The translations under genes and the position numbers were made by a program. The notes beneath the pieces were generated by a model. It worked only from the letters and a program-made list of their open reading frames with translations, was not told where the DNA came from and ran no database searches. Of a stretch of DNA of 64,000 bases, positions 60,287 to 64,000 are shown piece by piece. Where the stretch lies: NCBI RefSeq assembly GCF_016888515.1, contig NZ_JAFEJK010000001.1, positions 1,645,475 through 1,709,474 of the forward strand, written 5' to 3'. Origin of the DNA: Shimia biformata. Its GTDB lineage: Bacteria > Pseudomonadota > Alphaproteobacteria > Rhodobacterales > Rhodobacteraceae. Positions within the stretch are counted from its first letter, which is position 1. Every line of letters starts with the position of its first letter.

Positions 60287-61861
60287 ATGATCAAGCATTT
60301 CCTGGCCAGCGCAGGCGCGCTGGCGATGACAGCAGGCATGGCCGCAGCCGACTATACGCTGACCATCCTGCACACCAATGACTTCCATGCCCGGTTCGAG
60401 CCGATCTCGAAATACGATTCGGGCTGTGACGAGGAAAGCAATGCCGAGGGCAAGTGCTTTGGCGGCTCGGCGCGGCTGGTGACGGCGGTGGAAGAGGCGC
60501 GCAAGCGGTCGAACAACTCGATCCTTGTCGATGGCGGTGACCAGTTCCAGGGCACGCTGTTCTACACCTATTACAAAGGTGCGGCAGCGGCCGAGATGAT
60601 GAACAAGATGGGCTATGACGCGATGACCGTCGGCAACCACGAGTTCGACGATGGCCCCGAAGTTCTGCGCGGCTTCATGGATTCGGTGAACTTCCCGGTC
60701 CTGATGTCGAACGCCGATGTCAGCCGGGAAGAGCTTCTGGCCGATACGCTGATGAAATCGACCGTGATCGAACGCGGCGGCGAGAAGCTGGGCCTGATCG
60801 GTCTGACCCCGCAGGACACCGACGAACTGGCCAGCCCGGGCCCGAACATCACCTTCACCGATCCGGTGCATGCGGTGCAGGGCGAGGTCGACAAGCTGAC
60901 CGAGATGGGCGTCAACAAGATCATCGTTCTCAGCCACTCGGGTTATGTCGTCGACAAGCACGTGGCCGAAAACACCACCGGCGTTGACGTCATCGTCGGC
61001 GGCCACTCGAACACGCTTTTGTCGAACACGTCTGACCGGGCGGACGGGCCTTATCCGACCATGGTCGGCAATACCGCGATCGTGCAGGCCTATGCCTATG
61101 GCAAGTTCCTTGGCGAACTCAATGTGACCTTCAACGATGCCGGGGAAATCACCGAAGCAGCCGGTGAGCCGATCATCATGGACGCCGCCATCGCCGAAGA
61201 CGCCGCGACCAAGGCGCGGATCAAGGAACTGGCAGGTCCGCTTGAGGAAATCCGCCAGAAGGTGGTCGCCGAGGCCGGCGCCGCCATCGAAGGCGACCGC
61301 GCAGTGTGCCGGGTGCAGGAATGTGCCATGGGCAACCTTGTCGCCGACGCGATGCTGGACCGGGTGAAGGATCAGGGCGTGACCATCGCCATCGCCAACT
61401 CGGGTGGTCTGCGCGCCTCGATCGACGCGGGGCCGGTGACCATGGGCGAGGTGCTGACCGTGCTGCCGTTCCAGAACACGCTTTCGACCTTCCAGGTCTC
61501 GGGTCAGACGGTGATCGATGCGCTGGAAAACGGCGTCAGCCAGATCGAAGAAGTCGCGGGCCGTTTCCCACAGGTGGCGGGGCTGAAATTCAGCTTTGAC
61601 GCGTCGGTCGCGGCGGGCGAAGGTCGTATCCAAGAGGTCATGGTGATGGAAGGCGGCGACTGGGTCGCCATTGATCCGGCCAAGACCTATTCGCTGGTTT
61701 CCAACAACTATGTGCGCGGCGGCGGTGACGGATACAAGATGTTCCGCGACGCCGAGAACGCCTATGACTATGGCCCGGACCTGGCCGATGTGACGGCGGA
61801 ATACCTGGCCAAGAACGCGCCTTATGCGCCCTATACCGACGGGCGGATCATGCAGAAGTAA
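60287..61861 (+). CDS. Periplasmic 5'-nucleotidase/metallophosphatase (UshA-like)
   Basis: This 524-residue exported two-domain enzyme has a signal peptide (cleavage near AAA, residue 21), a calcineurin-like metallophosphatase domain with D32/H34 in HTNDFHARF, GGDQFQG, GNHEFDDG and GHSNTLL, and a C-terminal 5'-nucleotidase domain (from about 350; CAMGNLVADAMLDR, RASIDAGPVTMGEVLTVLPFQNTL). It would release nucleosides from extracellular nucleotides, supplying the salvage operon at 36099-40632. GAGGGGA lies 6 bases before the ATG at 60287; the frame upstream to 59687 is only open, not coding. Confidence 0.93.
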   Translation: MIKHFLASAGALAMTAGMAAADYTLTILHTNDFHARFEPISKYDSGCDEESNAEGKCFGGSARLVTAVEEARKRSNNSILVDGGDQFQGTLFYTYYKGAAAAEMMNKMGYDAMTVGNHEFDDGPEVLRGFMDSVNFPVLMSNADVSREELLADTLMKSTVIERGGEKLGLIGLTPQDTDELASPGPNITFTDPVHAVQGEVDKLTEMGVNKIIVLSHSGYVVDKHVAENTTGVDVIVGGHSNTLLSNTSDRADGPYPTMVGNTAIVQAYAYGKFLGELNVTFNDAGEITEAAGEPIIMDAAIAEDAATKARIKELAGPLEEIRQKVVAEAGAAIEGDRAVCRVQECAMGNLVADAMLDRVKDQGVTIAIANSGGLRASIDAGPVTMGEVLTVLPFQNTLSTFQVSGQTVIDALENGVSQIEEVAGRFPQVAGLKFSFDASVAAGEGRIQEVMVMEGGDWVAIDPAKTYSLVSNNYVRGGGDGYKMFRDAENAYDYGPDLADVTAEYLAKNAPYAPYTDGRIMQK

Positions 61862-61882
61862 ACCGGGTTTCGGCCTGATATG

Positions 61883-61906
61883 CGGGGCGTCCTTCGGGGC
61901 GCCCCG
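61883..61906 (+). terminator. Weak hairpin after the 5'-nucleotidase gene
   Basis: CGGGGCG (61883-61889) pairs with CGCCCCG (61900-61906) around a 10-base loop; the following TTGCTATTT is only weakly T-rich. The right half also contains the self-complementary GGGGCGCCCC. Confidence 0.5.
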
Positions 61907-61936
61907 TTGCTATTTCGCGTGCCCTGTTTCGCCGCT

Positions 61937-63679
61937 TCAATCTGTGTCCAGATCGGGCCACAACGCCGGGTCCAGCCGGTCGATAAAAGGCTGAAGGCTT
62001 TGTTCCAGCACCTTCCACTTGCCGATTGAGCCGGTGTTCACCTTCTGGCGCACCTGCCGGATCGACGCGGTGCGCACCTGTGCGGCGTTCTTTTCCGGCG
62101 ACATCATCTCTGGCACCCAGTCCAGCCCGCAATAGGCCGCGATCCGCTTGGTCTCGGTTTCGACATCCGACACAAGGTCGCGGTATTGGACGGTCAGGAT
62201 GCGATCACCAAACAGCGCGTTCCAGTGGGTCATGTAGCGGCGGTACAGGTTGGCCGAATGTGCCATCCAGTCGGTGCGGCTGGTGAAATAGGTCGCTGTT
62301 CCCTTGAGGTGCTGGCGCCACATCGACAACGCCACCTCGCGCGGGTCACGTTCGATGCTGATGAATTTCGCCTTCGGGAAGGTTTCCATCAGCAGCCCCA
62401 CGTATTGATAGTTCATCGGGGTCTTGTCGACGAAATAGGGTTTGGGGTCTTTCAGCGGCGGGATCCTGTCCCGGCACAGCTGCACCATCTCTGCCGGGCC
62501 AAGATCGTCGCCCGCCATGACCTTTTCTGCCACCGTTGCCATGATCCCCAGTTCCCCGAAGCTTTGCACCTCTGGATGGGCCGAGACGATCATGTCCGTC
62601 AGCGTCGTGCCCGAGCGCGGCTGCCCGATCACGAAGATCGGGGTCGGCGCGTCCGCATCGCCCCCGGACCGCAGGCTGTCTGCGTCCGGATGCAGCGCGG
62701 TCATCCGTTCAAACGTGGCCTCGGCGCGGTCGGCGTCATAGGGGTGAGACTTCGCGCGCGTGGCATTGGCCGTGTCAAAGGCGCGGGCGCTGTCGGCGTA
62801 TCGCTTGCAGCGGAACAGGTAGTTGCCCAGAGCGATCTGCAACAGCGCCTTGTCCTCGGATGTGGCCGGGGTTGCCTTGATTGCCGATTGCAGGCGTTTT
62901 TCGACATTGTCCGCATCTGTGCCGGTCTGGGCGAGGTTGGTCAGTGCCAGTACGTTGTTTGGATCCAGCGACAGAACCTTGTCGAACGCGTCGGTCGCGT
63001 CGTCCAGCCGACCAAGCTGCAACAACACCTCGGCCCGGATCGCGTGCAGGTCGGCTGTGTCGGGCGACATGGACAACGCCTGATCCACCGCCGCAAGCGA
63101 CTGGTCGTCTTGCCGCAGTTCCCGCAGGCAGATGGATTTGTTGGTCAGCGCGTCGATGTCATAGGGGTCGATCTCGGCAATGCGGTTGCAATCCTCAAGC
63201 GCCGCCGTCCACTTGGCCTGTTCCAGCCGGGCAAATGCACGCAGCCCCAGCGCATCCTTCAGGTTGAAACCGGCGTCGATGGCGCGGGTCGCGGCCTGTT
63301 CGGCGCCGTCGAACTGTCCCTGCCGGGTCAGCGAATAGGCGCGGACATAGTGATAATGCGGATTGTCCGGGTCCGCACTTAACCATCTGTCGATCAGCCC
63401 GTCGGCCTTGGCGGTTTCACCAACCGAGGCCAGTGCAAACCCAAGGTTGCGGCGGACCTCGATATCGGCCGGGTCCAGCTTGTAGGCCTTGGCAAGAAAA
63501 GGCACCGCGCCCTTGTGATCCTCCATCCCGACCAGCGCTGCGGCGGCGATCTTGGGGAACGCCTCTACCTTGGGGTGTTTCTTGGCCCCGGTGCGCGCAA
63601 GTTTCAGCGCTGCGGTCAGATCACCTGCGTTCAGCTTGGCCAGGGATTTGTCGGCAAGGGCCTGGATCGGGTTCGACAT
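61937..63679 (-). CDS. TPR-sulfotransferase family protein
   Basis: The 580-residue protein has about eight tetratricopeptide-like repeats (1 to about 290, for example YKLDPADIEVRRNLGFALASVGE) followed by a sulfotransferase domain whose PAPS 5'-phosphosulfate loop is FVIGQPRSGTTL (about 312-323) and whose 3'-phosphate region includes FISIERDPREVALSMW. It may sulfate a tyrosine, glycan or small molecule. Start: the ATG at 63679 (MSNPIQALAD) is chosen; MDPP at 63691 is possible and neither has a strong ribosome site. Divergent from the SRAP gene. The substrate is unknown. Confidence 0.88.
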   Translation of the reverse strand: MSNPIQALADKSLAKLNAGDLTAALKLARTGAKKHPKVEAFPKIAAAALVGMEDHKGAVPFLAKAYKLDPADIEVRRNLGFALASVGETAKADGLIDRWLSADPDNPHYHYVRAYSLTRQGQFDGAEQAATRAIDAGFNLKDALGLRAFARLEQAKWTAALEDCNRIAEIDPYDIDALTNKSICLRELRQDDQSLAAVDQALSMSPDTADLHAIRAEVLLQLGRLDDATDAFDKVLSLDPNNVLALTNLAQTGTDADNVEKRLQSAIKATPATSEDKALLQIALGNYLFRCKRYADSARAFDTANATRAKSHPYDADRAEATFERMTALHPDADSLRSGGDADAPTPIFVIGQPRSGTTLTDMIVSAHPEVQSFGELGIMATVAEKVMAGDDLGPAEMVQLCRDRIPPLKDPKPYFVDKTPMNYQYVGLLMETFPKAKFISIERDPREVALSMWRQHLKGTATYFTSRTDWMAHSANLYRRYMTHWNALFGDRILTVQYRDLVSDVETETKRIAAYCGLDWVPEMMSPEKNAAQVRTASIRQVRQKVNTGSIGKWKVLEQSLQPFIDRLDPALWPDLDTD

Positions 63680-63776
63680 GGGCGGGTCCATCGGTGTCTG
63701 GGGCCGCTCGGACAAGGCGCATGGCATGGCAATTGCGGGCTGGCGGCGAAGGCGGATTTGGTGGTAGCGATAGGTC

Positions 63777-64000
63777 ATGTGCGGACGCTTTGCAATCACT
63801 CTGCCCACCGACGCCATGGCCCAGCTTTTTGCCGCGCGGCCGGCCAATGACCTGCCCGAGGTGCCGAACTATAACGTCTGCCCGACAAACCGCATCCATG
63901 TGGTGAAATCGGATGGCGCGGACCGGCAACTGGTGGCGATGCGCTGGGGGTTCCTGCCGCATTGGTACAAGACCCCGTCGGACGGCCCGCTGCTGATCAA
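63777..64000 (+). CDS. SRAP (YedK/HMCES-type) peptidase-like protein, 3'-truncated by the window end
   Basis: The visible 74 codons show MCGRFAIT with the catalytic C2 exposed after Met removal, YNVCPTNRIHVV and MRWGFLPHWYK: the SOS-response-associated-peptidase family, which forms a thiazolidine cross-link with abasic sites in single-stranded DNA and shields them. The Asn in the PNYN region and the W-G-F-L-P stretch are typical. The rest lies outside the window. Start at 63777; the ribosome site is weak (GATAGG). Regulation by DNA damage cannot be judged here. Confidence 0.88.
   Translation, partial: MCGRFAITLPTDAMAQLFAARPANDLPEVPNYNVCPTNRIHVVKSDGADRQLVAMRWGFLPHWYKTPSDGPLLI

Overview
The window is a GC-rich, gene-dense chromosomal segment that reads as a Rhodobacterales (Roseobacter-group) alphaproteobacterium. 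This rests on gene content and base composition seen by eye, not on a search. The clues are paired acyl-CoA ligases and an acyl-CoA dehydrogenase of the DmdB/DmdC type, an ArsJ-type arsenic locus, an entericidin lipoprotein, a Hint-domain protein, a DUF817 protein, and TTTGCAAA-type sites in front of prpE. There is no phage, insertion sequence, CRISPR array, rRNA or tRNA that I can support.

Layout: 1-8482 holds a truncated phytanoyl-CoA dioxygenase-like gene, a pirin, and a tightly packed plus-strand run (acyl-CoA ligase, alpha/beta hydrolase, nitronate monooxygenase-like, histidine-phosphatase-like, APH-type kinase, SDR, PaaI thioesterase) that looks like carboxylic-acid or hydroxyacid catabolism. 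8779-11783 has another acyl-CoA ligase and a class V PLP enzyme, the latter divergent from an Lrp-type regulator. 12417-16267 is an arsenic operon, arsR-acr3-gap-arsJ, with an operator-like palindrome on the arsR start codon. 16268-24699 is a mixed region: a cyclase-TPR protein, lepA, a secreted glycine-repeat protein, about 0.9 kb of apparently non-coding DNA, small membrane or lipoprotein genes and DUF817. 24875-34853 carries glyA, nadK, a cupin, and a minus-strand set prpE - adenylate cyclase - mvaA preceded by TTTGCAAA motifs, then maeB.

35011-40632 is a translationally coupled nucleoside-salvage operon: an unusual VOC/double-cupin protein, cdd, deoA, deoB, add and upp. 40712-46692 has a periplasmic SPOR-like protein, an M48-like protein without HExxH, an acyl-CoA ligase, a Hint protein and a GST. 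46859-55990 is a minus-strand beta-oxidation block (two MerR genes, two acyl-CoA dehydrogenases, GST, thiolase, FadJ-type enzyme) with ACGT-n2-ACGT operator-like sites in front of one merR. 56104-63679 has two thioesterases, a MATE pump, a glutaredoxin-type arsenate reductase, pyrD, DUF952, a secreted 5'-nucleotidase and a TPR-sulfotransferase. A truncated SRAP gene closes the window.

Functionally the segment is dominated by acyl-CoA metabolism (four AMP-forming ligases, two dehydrogenases, thiolase, FadJ, three hotdog thioesterases) and by nucleoside salvage that could be fed by the periplasmic nucleotidase. The least explained structures are a short intergenic motif (core CAAATAC) present in at least seven copies, the regulatory arrangements at arsR, prpE and merR, and the VOC/double-cupin protein.
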